46,966 nucleotides of DNA from Bacteroidota bacterium (lineage in GTDB: Bacteria > Bacteroidota > Bacteroidia > AKYH767-A > JAHEYN01): assembly GCA_947448795.1 (NCBI GenBank), contig CANFOZ010000014.1, forward strand, positions 1 through 46,966, in the 5' to 3' direction. Within the stretch, counting starts at the first letter, position 1; each line of letters begins with the position of its first letter. Of this stretch, positions 9,474-18,657 are shown one piece after another. Under the pieces are notes generated by a model that had not been told where the DNA came from, made no database searches, and worked only from the letters and a program-made list of their open reading frames with translations. The position numbers and the translations under genes were made by a program.

Positions 9474-10527
9474 CGATAGAGTGGCCGTTATCGGCTCGGG
9501 CAGTTTTGGATCCGTTATTGCCAATGTGCTAGCTGAAAACCGCGAGGTGCTTTTATTCACCCGCCGAACCGAAGTGGCCGACGCCATTCTTTTGCGTCGC
9601 GAGCACAATGGCCAAAAGATGCATGAACGCATTCGTCCGGTTATGGATCCAGCTGAGATTGCCGATAGCTGCAATTTGATTTTCCCCATCGTCCCATCGG
9701 CTAATTTCCGTGAAATGACGCGGCTTTTCGCGCCTTTTCTAAGCCCTGCACATATCCTTATTCATGGAACCAAAGGCATGGATGTGATCTTACCGCCCGG
9801 CATGACTTTCTCGCGCAAAGACACCGATATGGGCGAGCAGATAGAGTTGAATCGATCCATGGTGCGAACGATGAGCGAGGTAATTGCCGAAGAAACCGCA
9901 GTGGTGCGTATCGGTTGCCTTTCTGGGCCGAATTTGGTGGGGGAGATTTCGAGCTTTCAACCCGCTGCAACAGTGGTGGCTAGTCGCTTCGATGAGGTTA
10001 TCGCTGAAGGACAGAAAGCGCTTAAAAGCAGTCGATTTAAAGTTTTTGGCACGCACGATGTAATCGGTGTGGAGTTTGCCGGTGTACTTAAAAATGTCAT
10101 GGCCATTGCTTCTGGAATCTTAAGCGGTTTGGGTTATGGCGACAATGCGCGGGCGATGTTGATCACTCGTGGATTGGCTGAAATGACCTATATCGGTGGT
10201 CGATTAGGAGCCGAAAAATCGGCTTTTTTTGGTCTTTCAGGATTAGGCGATCTGATTGCGACTTGCTCCAGTAAATTAAGCCGCAACTATTCTGTGGGTT
10301 ATCGCTTGGCGAGTGGTGAGAAATTGCCCGACATCCTGGATAGCATGACACAGGTGGCCGAAGGTTTAAATACATTAAAGGTTACCAAGGCCTTGGTGGA
10401 TCATTACAAGATCCGCGCCCCTATAACCCAAACGCTGTATCGTATTGTTTACCAGGGTACTACGGTAGAGGCCGGTATGAAGTTTTTGATGGACTATCCC
10501 TTCAATGTGGATGTTGACTTCTTATAG
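9457..10527 (+). CDS. gpsA: NAD(P)H-dependent glycerol-3-phosphate dehydrogenase
   Basis: VAVIGSGSFGSVIANVLAEN Rossmann motif, GTKGM, SGPNLVGEI, GVLKNVMAIASGILSGLGYGDNARAMLITRGLAEM. TTG start overlapping the upstream gene. Confidence 0.93.
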   Translation: MQNTSNDRVAVIGSGSFGSVIANVLAENREVLLFTRRTEVADAILLRREHNGQKMHERIRPVMDPAEIADSCNLIFPIVPSANFREMTRLFAPFLSPAHILIHGTKGMDVILPPGMTFSRKDTDMGEQIELNRSMVRTMSEVIAEETAVVRIGCLSGPNLVGEISSFQPAATVVASRFDEVIAEGQKALKSSRFKVFGTHDVIGVEFAGVLKNVMAIASGILSGLGYGDNARAMLITRGLAEMTYIGGRLGAEKSAFFGLSGLGDLIATCSSKLSRNYSVGYRLASGEKLPDILDSMTQVAEGLNTLKVTKALVDHYKIRAPITQTLYRIVYQGTTVEAGMKFLMDYPFNVDVDFL

Positions 10528-10633
10528 AAGCACGCAAAACCCGCCCTTTCTTTGCATTAGGCAGACTTTCTTGTGCGGCTAGTATATGGTTGCCGACTCT
10601 TTCTTTTTTAAGCCTAGCGAAGAAAAAAGGCAT

Positions 10634-10667
10634 AAAAAAACCCGTCCATTGCTGGGCGGGTTTTTTT
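10634..10667. terminator. Rho-independent, probably bidirectional terminator between convergent genes
   Basis: aaaaaaacccgtccattgctgggcgggttttttt: GC-rich stem, short loop, A-tract/T-tract on either side. Confidence 0.85.
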
Positions 10668-10706
10668 CTAAGTTATAAACAGCAACCTAAAAAAGGTTGA
10701 GTGAGA

Positions 10707-10922
10707 TTACTTAGTCGCAGGAGCTTCAGCAGCTGGAGTTGCTTCAGCAGCTGGAGTTGCTTCAGCAGCCGGAGCAGCAGCAGCAGAATCAGCTGGAGCA
10801 GCAGTTTCAGTTGCAGCAGGAGCTTCAGTAGCAGCTTCTTTGTTGCCACAAGCGGTAAAAGAAAGGATTCCTGCAGCTACGATCATTGAAGCAAACAGAG
10901 CTTTTGTTGTGTTGGTTTTCAT
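10707..10922 (-). CDS. Small Ala/Pro/Glu-rich lipoprotein
   Basis: MKTNTTKALFASMIVAAGILSFTACGNKE lipobox-like signal, then low-complexity AEATPAAEATPAAEAP repeats. Confidence 0.7.
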   Translation of the reverse strand: MKTNTTKALFASMIVAAGILSFTACGNKEAATEAPAATETAAPADSAAAAPAAEATPAAEATPAAEAPATK

Positions 10923-10972
10923 GGTTTTGATTAGGTTATAAAATTATAAAAAACAAAATTACGAATAAATAC

Positions 10973-12286
10973 TTATTTAACAATCGAGAATTTTTTTGTG
11001 CTGATGATTCCGCCGTTTATATCGGTCATTTCTAGCAGATAAAGTCCCGGTGAAAGACTTTGGATATCCAGCATGTTGTCAACACCAGTATAGGTTTGAC
11101 GCATCATCGTGTTGCCGAGCAGGTCAAGCACAATCAATTGGTTTGCTGTGGAGGCGCTGCTGCGTACCGTCAAAAAATGGTGTGCTGGATTCGGGAAAAG
11201 GGCCAAATTGACATTTGTTGCTGCAATCGTGCTTGTACCAACGGTGCTTATAACAGCGATATCGCGACTGTTGATATTGCTTTGGTCTGCTCCATCTGCA
11301 ATGGAATAACTCACCGTGCGGATCGACGTGTTTGGGTTGGCCGAGTTGTTTTTGTAACCCACGGCACGCAAGGCGCTTCGGTAGCTGTTTATACTGGCGT
11401 TTCCGCTCAATGAAAGAATTCCTGTAGCTGCATCGAACGTGCCAGTGATGCCTCCAATAGTGGCGTAAACAAGCACATCTTCGCCGCTTTGGTAGTTGTC
11501 GCTAATCCAAACTTTAGCACTGCTGAGTGTGGTTGCATCATTCCAAGGCAACACGCTATCAGATACAGCTACGGCCACGCTTGATGGACCGGCTACATAG
11601 TCCAAAGCCATCGTTTCGGCTTGTGAAACCGTTGGCAGGGTGTTGTTGAAATACACATCGTCGATAGTCAGCTGGCTTCCTGGAATAGCAATGGTTGCAG
11701 AGCTAGGAGAGAAAAAGATTTGAAGCGTGTCTGGCACTTCCGATGATTGGTAGGTCAAAGGAATGGCCTGCAGGGTATAGTCTACAGTGGTTGAATCTAC
11801 CAGCCAAAATCCACTAGCTACAGTTATTTGGTTGCCATTTAAAGTGCGGGTTAGCGTAACGAAGCCACCAGAGGTGTCGCCAGGCATTGGATCGCTTTTG
11901 AAATAAAAATAAAGCGTGTCTGGGCGTCCGTTGTAGTTGGTGCCGAAGATGACGTTGTTAGAGGTCATTGTGCCAATAGCGAGAATGCCAAGCGTGTCGG
12001 ACGGCAGCGTGATAGGCGGGTTGTTTGCTTCAATGGTTTCCACCACAGCGCCATAGGTTCCTGCGTGTGCATTAGGGCCTGTTCCCTGAGAGACAGAAAG
12101 CGGGCTACCACCTAGCAAGGGGGATGAAAGGATGTTCAGTGTCACCCAGCCATCTGGATCATCGTAGCCGAAGCTCGCGGTGGTCCAGTTTTCAAAGCCT
12201 GGGTTGGGGATGTTTTGGCTGAAGCCAAAGGCTCCTAACAAAACGAATAAGCTGCTTAGAAAGAGTGCTTTTTTCATGGTTTTCAA
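10973..12286 (-). CDS. T9SS type A sorting-domain secreted protein
   Basis: Signal peptide; IPNPGFENW N-terminal motif; a cadherin-like stretch (LSGNASINSYRSALRAVGYKNNSANPNTSIRTVSYSIADG); C-terminal LALFPNPAHHFLTVRSS...LDIQSLSPGLYLLEM...KKFSIVK. Confidence 0.88.
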   Translation of the reverse strand: MKTMKKALFLSSLFVLLGAFGFSQNIPNPGFENWTTASFGYDDPDGWVTLNILSSPLLGGSPLSVSQGTGPNAHAGTYGAVVETIEANNPPITLPSDTLGILAIGTMTSNNVIFGTNYNGRPDTLYFYFKSDPMPGDTSGGFVTLTRTLNGNQITVASGFWLVDSTTVDYTLQAIPLTYQSSEVPDTLQIFFSPSSATIAIPGSQLTIDDVYFNNTLPTVSQAETMALDYVAGPSSVAVAVSDSVLPWNDATTLSSAKVWISDNYQSGEDVLVYATIGGITGTFDAATGILSLSGNASINSYRSALRAVGYKNNSANPNTSIRTVSYSIADGADQSNINSRDIAVISTVGTSTIAATNVNLALFPNPAHHFLTVRSSASTANQLIVLDLLGNTMMRQTYTGVDNMLDIQSLSPGLYLLEMTDINGGIISTKKFSIVK

Positions 12287-12310
12287 TTCCTTTTGATGGA
12301 ATGGCTTGAA

Positions 12311-13273
12311 TTACTTGTTTATAACGATACGGCCAGTCGTTTCTTTAACACCTTCTTGGCTTATAAGTTGATAAAGATAAACGCCATTCTGCATGTCTGA
12401 AACATCAACGCGCTGCTCTTTGCTTGTAAGAACAACCGTTTTAACAGCTTGTCCGAGCATGTTCATGAATACAACACGATTGCCCATAGCTGCATTGCTT
12501 TGGATGGTAATGCTGTTTCCGGCTGGGTTTGGAAATAAAGAAAGACTTGTTTTTACAGCACTCACAGCCATGCCGCTTGGTGAAGGGAAGGTGGTGTTGT
12601 CTATGCCTGCAAAGCTTAAATCATCTACATACAACATGCTAGTAAGGTCAATAGCCGGGAATGATGTGCTCGACATTATCACAATCATACAGGTATCGGG
12701 AGGTGTTGCTGTGAAGTAGTGCAGGGTGTCGGCGAAAGCTGCAAAAGCTGCAGAGGTGCGGATTTTGCGAACCGCGATAGCGATGGTGTCGCGCTTGTTT
12801 AAAGTGGTGTTCCATTTAGAGAGCACAACAGAAATTGCTGCTGTGTCTGTACCTGCGCCAGCCGTGTATCCAAAGAAGCCTTTCAAACTATCTGGGCGAT
12901 CGGTGAAGGGGTATCCACCGCTGAATGAGAACGCATTGGTCACCGGGTTGATGGTGATGGTGGAGTTGGCTCCAGAAACGGCAACACCTGGAACTTTAAC
13001 CGCTGTGGTAAGTGGAGTGTACGATTTGCTGAACACTTGCAGCGATGGAGACGTGATGAAGAACGATCCGTTTGAATTGTTCTCGTATACGTTTCCTGCC
13101 TGCCCAAGCAGGTTATTGATGGTGTCGTTGGAGAGCTTCCAGTTGGCACACTTTTCAAAGCCTGATGCCGCAACGCCTGTCCATGTTGTGAAGCCGCCGT
13201 TTGGAATTACGCCTTGCGCAAATGCGCCGAAGCCAAGAATCGCTAAACTGATAGTAGTAATGATTTTTTTCAT
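12311..13273 (-). CDS. T9SS type A sorting-domain secreted protein
   Basis: Signal peptide; IPNGGFTTW; C-terminal LSLFPNPAGNSITIQSN...VDVSDMQNGVYLYQL...GRIVINK. Confidence 0.88.
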   Translation of the reverse strand: MKKIITTISLAILGFGAFAQGVIPNGGFTTWTGVAASGFEKCANWKLSNDTINNLLGQAGNVYENNSNGSFFITSPSLQVFSKSYTPLTTAVKVPGVAVSGANSTITINPVTNAFSFSGGYPFTDRPDSLKGFFGYTAGAGTDTAAISVVLSKWNTTLNKRDTIAIAVRKIRTSAAFAAFADTLHYFTATPPDTCMIVIMSSTSFPAIDLTSMLYVDDLSFAGIDNTTFPSPSGMAVSAVKTSLSLFPNPAGNSITIQSNAAMGNRVVFMNMLGQAVKTVVLTSKEQRVDVSDMQNGVYLYQLISQEGVKETTGRIVINK

Positions 13274-13287
13274 GATGGTGATATGAA

Positions 13288-14172
13288 TTAGTTTTTAATA
13301 ATGAATTTCAAGCTTTTTTGAACAAGTCCTTGCGGGTTGATTACATGACAAAAATACAATCCGTCTGGTAATCGATGAATATCGCAAACACAATCGCCGG
13401 TATTTGCAGTGGTTTTTAACACGCATTGTCCAAGCAAGTTGGTGATGCGGATGCTGTGAAGCGTTGTCAGTTCGTCTCCAACAACATGCAAGAGATTGGC
13501 TGCTGGGTTTGGATATACGCTGATTGCACTTGCTGCTTGCTCCTCTATTCCCGCTGTCGTAGTGAAGAATTCTAAATCGTCTAAAAACAACTTGCTGCCT
13601 GCTGTTGGATTTGATTGCGAGCTTGAATACACCGTGATGCGCGCCGTGTCTGGACTAGCTGTTGCATCCAACACAAGAGGCACGCTAAATAGTTTGTAGC
13701 TGCCGATGGCGTCGCGGAAAATCTTTTTGCCATAACCCACAGTATCGCGTTTGCCAAGGTCGGTGTTCCATCGGGTGAGAATCGCTTCCACGCTGGCCGT
13801 GTCGGCGCCTACCGGTTGGTACTTGTAATACCCTTTGATGGCATTGGGGCGGAGTGTAAAAGGAAAACCACCGCTGCTCTGAAAAGTCAGCTGGTTGAGC
13901 GTTCCGGTTGCTGCTGCGCCAGGTATCGCTAGGTTAATCAATGGAATGTTGATGGATTCTAAGGCCAAAGCAAAATCGCCGGTATGACTATCGGTGGACT
14001 TGCTTGCACTGGCAAAATCACCTAGCAAAGGAATAGAAAAGCTCAAGGTGCCCCAAGAAGCTGGCTCTTCGGGTGTGCCCGACCAGGATTCAAAACCGCC
14101 ATTAGGAATCTCCTGGGCCTTAGATAGACCTCCAATTAGGATAAAAAACAGAAGAAATAATGTCTTGTTCAT
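13288..14172 (-). CDS. T9SS type A sorting-domain secreted protein
   Basis: Likely start MNKTLFLLFFILIGGLSKAQ (ATG at 14172-14170); IPNGGFESW; C-terminal ISVYPNPAANLLHVVG...LPDGLYFCHVINPQGLVQKSLKFIIKN. Confidence 0.88.
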   Translation of the reverse strand: MNKTLFLLFFILIGGLSKAQEIPNGGFESWSGTPEEPASWGTLSFSIPLLGDFASASKSTDSHTGDFALALESINIPLINLAIPGAAATGTLNQLTFQSSGGFPFTLRPNAIKGYYKYQPVGADTASVEAILTRWNTDLGKRDTVGYGKKIFRDAIGSYKLFSVPLVLDATASPDTARITVYSSSQSNPTAGSKLFLDDLEFFTTTAGIEEQAASAISVYPNPAANLLHVVGDELTTLHSIRITNLLGQCVLKTTANTGDCVCDIHRLPDGLYFCHVINPQGLVQKSLKFIIKN

Positions 14173-14209
14173 GCAATGGTATGGTGAATCAAAGATATAT
14201 CTTTTTATT

Positions 14210-16051
14210 TCAACTGAAAGATTGCATGTCACAAAGTTTTCGATACACGCCATTGGCTGCATGTAGCTCCGCATGTTTGCCGCGTTCCGCGATCTTTCCT
14301 TGATGCATAACGATGATCTCGTCGGCATGCTGTATAGTGGATAAACGGTGCGCTATCACTAGCGAAGTGCGATTTTCTAAAAGCTTGTTGAGGGCGTCTT
14401 GAACAAGTCGTTCCGACTCAATGTCGAGGGCGGATGTGGCTTCGTCAAGAATTAAAATAGGTGGGTTTTTCAACACCGCTCTAGCGATGCTTAAGCGTTG
14501 ACGCTGTCCTCCGGAAAGCTTACCGCCGCGGTCGCCGATGTTGGTTTGGTACCCCTGTTCCATCTGCATGATAAAGTCGTGCGCATTGGCCACTTTAGCG
14601 GCGCGAATAACAGCTTCTTCTGTGGCGTTTTCCATGCCGAAGGCGATGTTGCCAAAAACAGTGTCGTTGAATAAAATGGATTCTTGGGTAACGATGCCCA
14701 TTTGTTGGCGCAGGTTCTTAAGGCCGATGTCTTTTATTGGCAGTCCGTCAATCAAGATAGCGCCCGCTGTGCAATCATAAAAGCGCGGCAGCAGGTCGGC
14801 CAAGGTTGATTTTCCAGCTCCCGATTGGCCAACCAAGGCGATGGTTTTTCCTTTTTTAATCGCTAAATTAATACCCGAAAGCACCTCCACGCCATTGCTG
14901 TAGCTGAACGTCACATTTTTGTATTCAATCTTATACTTAAACCCATCCAAAGGACTTGGGTTTGGGTTTTCGATGATGCTTAGATCGGCCTGCAGTATCT
15001 TGTTGATGCGCTCGCCGGATGCAAGGCCTTTCATGATGTTGTAATAGGCTACAGTGACTGATTTTACAGGAGGAATCAACTGGGAGAAGATCGCAATATA
15101 GGTTATAAACACCGCGCCGGTTAAGGATGCTTTTTCTCCCAACACCAATTGGCCGCCAAAATACATGATGATGACCAATACAGCTACGCCTAGGAATTCG
15201 CTGATAGGCGATGCCAAATCTGCTTTGCGATAAGCACGAATGGATAATACATTGTAACGTTCGTTTTCGGCATAAAATTTCTCCTCGGCCTTCTCCTGAC
15301 CGTTAAATGCCGTGATGATGCGAAGCCCGCTTAGTGTTTCTTCCATGAGCGACAGCAGCACGCCCATGCTTTCTTTGCCTTTGAACGAAGTGCGCTTCAA
15401 GCTTTTGCCCACCTTGCCAATGATGAGTCCTGTTACAGGCAGCAAAATTAAAACAAGCAGCGTGAGCTGAGGACTAAGAAAAATCAGGGTTCCTAAAAAG
15501 GCAATGATGTTTAAAGGGTCGCGAAAAAACATTTCTAAACTTTGCATCACCGACCATTCGATATCCATCACGTCGTTGGTCATGCGCGAAAGGATATCGC
15601 CTTTTTTTTCTTCGTTGTAATAGGATAATGGAAGTCGTAAAACCTTGCTGTATATGGCGTTGCGTAAGTCTTTTACGACCCCGTTACGAATGGGTGAAAT
15701 GTAATAGAGCGCCGCGTATCGAAAAATATTTTTGAGGAAAATAACCGTAACAACAATTATACAGATTAAAATAAGCGCCTGCATTTTCCCTTGTGTCACC
15801 ACCATGTTGGTGAGGTAGTAATTGAAATTGTCGATAAGCGACTGCACCGACATTTTAACTTCGGGCACGCCTTTGGCCAATTGCTCATGGTACTCGTTGT
15901 CGTTTTTCAAAAACAACAAATTGAGAAAGGGTGCCAACATGGTTAGGGAGAACAAGGAAAACACCACCGAAAGCATGTTGAACACGATGTTGAGAACCCC
16001 GTATTTCCAATACCCTTTCAGGTAGGAGAAGATCTTGGTCAGTTTGTTCAT
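14210..16051 (-). CDS. ABC transporter, fused permease-ATPase (MsbA-like lipid/multidrug exporter)
   Basis: TM region plus Walker A GQSGAGKSTL, signature LSGGQRQRLSIARAVLK, Walker B ILILDEATSALD. Confidence 0.92.
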   Translation of the reverse strand: MNKLTKIFSYLKGYWKYGVLNIVFNMLSVVFSLFSLTMLAPFLNLLFLKNDNEYHEQLAKGVPEVKMSVQSLIDNFNYYLTNMVVTQGKMQALILICIIVVTVIFLKNIFRYAALYYISPIRNGVVKDLRNAIYSKVLRLPLSYYNEEKKGDILSRMTNDVMDIEWSVMQSLEMFFRDPLNIIAFLGTLIFLSPQLTLLVLILLPVTGLIIGKVGKSLKRTSFKGKESMGVLLSLMEETLSGLRIITAFNGQEKAEEKFYAENERYNVLSIRAYRKADLASPISEFLGVAVLVIIMYFGGQLVLGEKASLTGAVFITYIAIFSQLIPPVKSVTVAYYNIMKGLASGERINKILQADLSIIENPNPSPLDGFKYKIEYKNVTFSYSNGVEVLSGINLAIKKGKTIALVGQSGAGKSTLADLLPRFYDCTAGAILIDGLPIKDIGLKNLRQQMGIVTQESILFNDTVFGNIAFGMENATEEAVIRAAKVANAHDFIMQMEQGYQTNIGDRGGKLSGGQRQRLSIARAVLKNPPILILDEATSALDIESERLVQDALNKLLENRTSLVIAHRLSTIQHADEIIVMHQGKIAERGKHAELHAANGVYRKLCDMQSFS

Positions 16052-16142
16052 GCCGCAAATGTAGTGCTTTGCTCGACATCACACATGCAATACTGCTCGA
16101 TTTGGTCGAAGAGCCGCATTCTTAAAAGGTGCGTATTTTTCG

Positions 16143-16150
16143 TACCTTTG
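16143..16150 (+). promoter_or_regulatory. Bacteroidota-type -7 element (TACCTTTG) upstream of rbfA
   Basis: Matches the TAnnTTTG consensus just before the rbfA ATG at 16155; a very short leader would result. Confidence 0.5.
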
Positions 16151-16154
16151 CGGC

Positions 16155-16523
16155 ATGGAATCCACCCGGCAGCAAAAATTTGCAAGACTGATACAGAAAG
16201 AGTTAAGTCAGCTATTTCTTCACGACGGCCCATCCATTTATGGGAAAGCGTTTGTGACCATCACGAATGTAAAAGCCACCCCCGATCTGTCCATTGCACG
16301 CGTTTATCTAAGTATTTTGGCTGTGCCTGATCGCGAGAAGGCGGTGGACGAAATCAACGAGGCAACGCACAAGATTCGCGGTTTGCTCGGTTTACGCATT
16401 AAACAGCAGGTGCGCCACATTCCTCAGCTTGTGTTTTTTCTCGATGATTCCTTGGACTACGCCGAGAAAATTGAGCGCCTGCTTAAAGAAGCGAATGTTG
16501 GCAAGGACACTTCGAATTCCTAA
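16155..16523 (+). CDS. rbfA: 30S ribosome-binding factor A
   Basis: RQQKFARLIQKELSQLF, VTITNVKATPDLSIARVYLSIL, LRIKQQVRHIPQLVFFLDDSLDYAEKIERLL. Confidence 0.92.
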   Translation: MESTRQQKFARLIQKELSQLFLHDGPSIYGKAFVTITNVKATPDLSIARVYLSILAVPDREKAVDEINEATHKIRGLLGLRIKQQVRHIPQLVFFLDDSLDYAEKIERLLKEANVGKDTSNS

Positions 16524-16536
16524 TGCCCTTCTTTTA

Positions 16537-16544
16537 TATCTTTG
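16537..16544 (+). promoter_or_regulatory. Bacteroidota-type -7 element (TATCTTTG) upstream of the methyltransferase
   Basis: TAnnTTTG match 38 bp before the ATG at 16582. Confidence 0.45.
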
Positions 16545-16581
16545 CGCTTTGCAAAGGCTAGTCTATTAACCATCTGTTGAC

Positions 16582-17388
16582 ATGAATTACGATCCAATAA
16601 AAAACACCCTTGGCGGCTTTTTCAACCGCTCTCCGTTTTGGCGCAAGACATTTTATCGGTTGCTTGATTTGTTGCTGCTCCGTACCTGGCACATACACCG
16701 CGAGGTTCGCGACTGGAAGCGCAAAGCACCTGCTAACGCACAAATCCTAGATGCAGGAATGGGCTTTGGACAATACAGCTATTTCTTGCATCGGTTGCAG
16801 CCGGATTGGAATATCTTAGCGGTCGATGTTAAAGAAGAGCAGGTGGCTGATTGCACCCAGTTTTTCAATAAGCTCGATGCCAAGAATGTTAAATTTGAGA
16901 TCGCTGACCTTACCTCCTTTGTGCGTAAAGAGTCCTTTGATTTTGCTCTGTCGGTGGATGTAATGGAGCATATTTTAGAAGACGAATTGGTGTTTCGAAA
17001 CATCCACCAATCTTTGAAGAAAGGAGGCATGCTGCTTATCTCTACCCCTTCCGACCAAGGTGGCTCGGATGCTGGTGATGAGCACGAAGAATCGTTTATT
17101 GGCGAGCATGTTAGAAACGGTTACAACATCCAAGAGATTGAAGATAAGCTGCGCCGTTCGGGCTTTTCTAAAGTAGAAGCTCAATATGCCTACGGTGCGC
17201 CGGGTAAAATTTCTTGGAAGTTATCCATGAAATACCCTATCAAGGCTTTGGGTGTAACGAAGGCGTTTTTTATTCTGTTGCCTTTTTATTACCTCCTTAC
17301 CTTTCCTTTCTGCTACCTGTTAAATTATCTCGATTCAACCTCGCATCACGCTACAGGAACAGGTTTGATTGTGAGGGCTTGGAAATAA
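16582..17388 (+). CDS. Class I SAM-dependent methyltransferase
   Basis: ILDAGMGFGQYSYFL (motif I), SVDVMEHILEDE, LKKGGMLLISTPS. Confidence 0.85.
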   Translation: MNYDPIKNTLGGFFNRSPFWRKTFYRLLDLLLLRTWHIHREVRDWKRKAPANAQILDAGMGFGQYSYFLHRLQPDWNILAVDVKEEQVADCTQFFNKLDAKNVKFEIADLTSFVRKESFDFALSVDVMEHILEDELVFRNIHQSLKKGGMLLISTPSDQGGSDAGDEHEESFIGEHVRNGYNIQEIEDKLRRSGFSKVEAQYAYGAPGKISWKLSMKYPIKALGVTKAFFILLPFYYLLTFPFCYLLNYLDSTSHHATGTGLIVRAWK

Positions 17389-17423
17389 AAAGCGGGATAG
17401 CGTCCATCTAAACGGCATAAAAA

Positions 17424-18656
17424 ATGAACCTCTCTTTTTTTATTGCACGTCGCTATTTTGCATCCAAAAAATCAACCAATTTTATAAACATCATTTCTGG
17501 CATCTCCGTAATCGGAGTAGCTGTTGGTACAGCTGCGCTCATTATTGTTCTATCTGTTTTCAATGGTTTTGAAGGACTCGTTGTTTCGCTTTACAACTCT
17601 TTTGACCCCAACATCAAAATAACGGCTCAGCAGGGCAAAACATTTCTTCCTGAACAGCTTCCTAAAAGCCGTATTCTTCATATACCTGGCGTTCGTTTTT
17701 ATTCAGAAACGCTAGAGGATAACGCCTTGTTGAAATACCGCGACAAGCAGTATATAGCAACTATAAAAGGGGTCGATAGCGTGTTCACCGTAATGAAGCC
17801 ACTGCAGGACCAGATTACCGACGGGGAGATGCTTTTACAGAAGGGCGACACGGATTTTGCAGTGATCGGGCAGGGTGTTCGTTATTTTCTATCGGTTAAT
17901 TTAGACGACCTTTTCAGCAGTATTTCTGTATTTGTGCCTAAACGAGGCAGGCAGATGGAGCTGAATCCGGAGGATGCGTTTATACGAAAATCAATCGTGC
18001 CAGCTGGCGTATTTTCCATTCAACAAGACTTCGATTCCAAGTATGTTTTGGTGCCAATTCGTTTTGCAAGAGCGCTTTACCAATACGAAAAAGAAGTATC
18101 CGCCATAGAAATAGGATTAAGCCAGGATGCCGATATGGAGGTTGTTCAAAAGGAAGTTGAGAAGCTTGTAGGGCCTGGATTTGTAGTTCAAAATCGCTTT
18201 CAGCAACACGAATTGCTGTACAAAATTATGAAGTCGGAAAAGTGGGCTGTGTTTCTTATTCTCTCGTTTATACTGCTTATTGCAACATTCAATATCGTTG
18301 GCTCCTTAACCATGTTGATTATTGAGAAAAAGAAGGACATTGCAATTCTACATGCCCTGGGTGCAGATGTTCCTTTGGTGCGCCGTATATTTTTATTGGA
18401 AGGATCCCTGATCTCTTTAATAGGCGCCCTTGCTGGTCTGTTAGCTGGCTTTTTGATTTGCTTGCTTCAGCAGCGTTTCGGAATAATAAAACTGCAAGGA
18501 AGCGGCTCCTTTGTGATTGATGCCTATCCCGTGCACATGCAGGGCTTGGATTTTGTGTATGTGCTTGTTACGGTCCTTTTTATAGGACTCTTAGCAGCAT
18601 GGCTGCCAGCAGGTCAATTGACTAAGAAGTTGCTGAAAGGCAGAATCAATCAATAG
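17424..18656 (+). CDS. ABC transporter permease, FtsX/LolC-LolE family
   Basis: FIARRYFASKKSTNFINIISGISVIGVAVGTAALIIVLSVFNGFE; C-terminal FtsX-type TM region with IEKKKDIAILHALGA. Confidence 0.85.
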   Translation: MNLSFFIARRYFASKKSTNFINIISGISVIGVAVGTAALIIVLSVFNGFEGLVVSLYNSFDPNIKITAQQGKTFLPEQLPKSRILHIPGVRFYSETLEDNALLKYRDKQYIATIKGVDSVFTVMKPLQDQITDGEMLLQKGDTDFAVIGQGVRYFLSVNLDDLFSSISVFVPKRGRQMELNPEDAFIRKSIVPAGVFSIQQDFDSKYVLVPIRFARALYQYEKEVSAIEIGLSQDADMEVVQKEVEKLVGPGFVVQNRFQQHELLYKIMKSEKWAVFLILSFILLIATFNIVGSLTMLIIEKKKDIAILHALGADVPLVRRIFLLEGSLISLIGALAGLLAGFLICLLQQRFGIIKLQGSGSFVIDAYPVHMQGLDFVYVLVTVLFIGLLAAWLPAGQLTKKLLKGRINQ

Positions 18657-18657
18657 A

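Noticed and set aside
10701-10889. Ser-rich plus-strand ORF (62 aa)
   Set aside because: Antisense shadow of the Ala-rich lipoprotein repeats (agc/gct codons read on the other strand).
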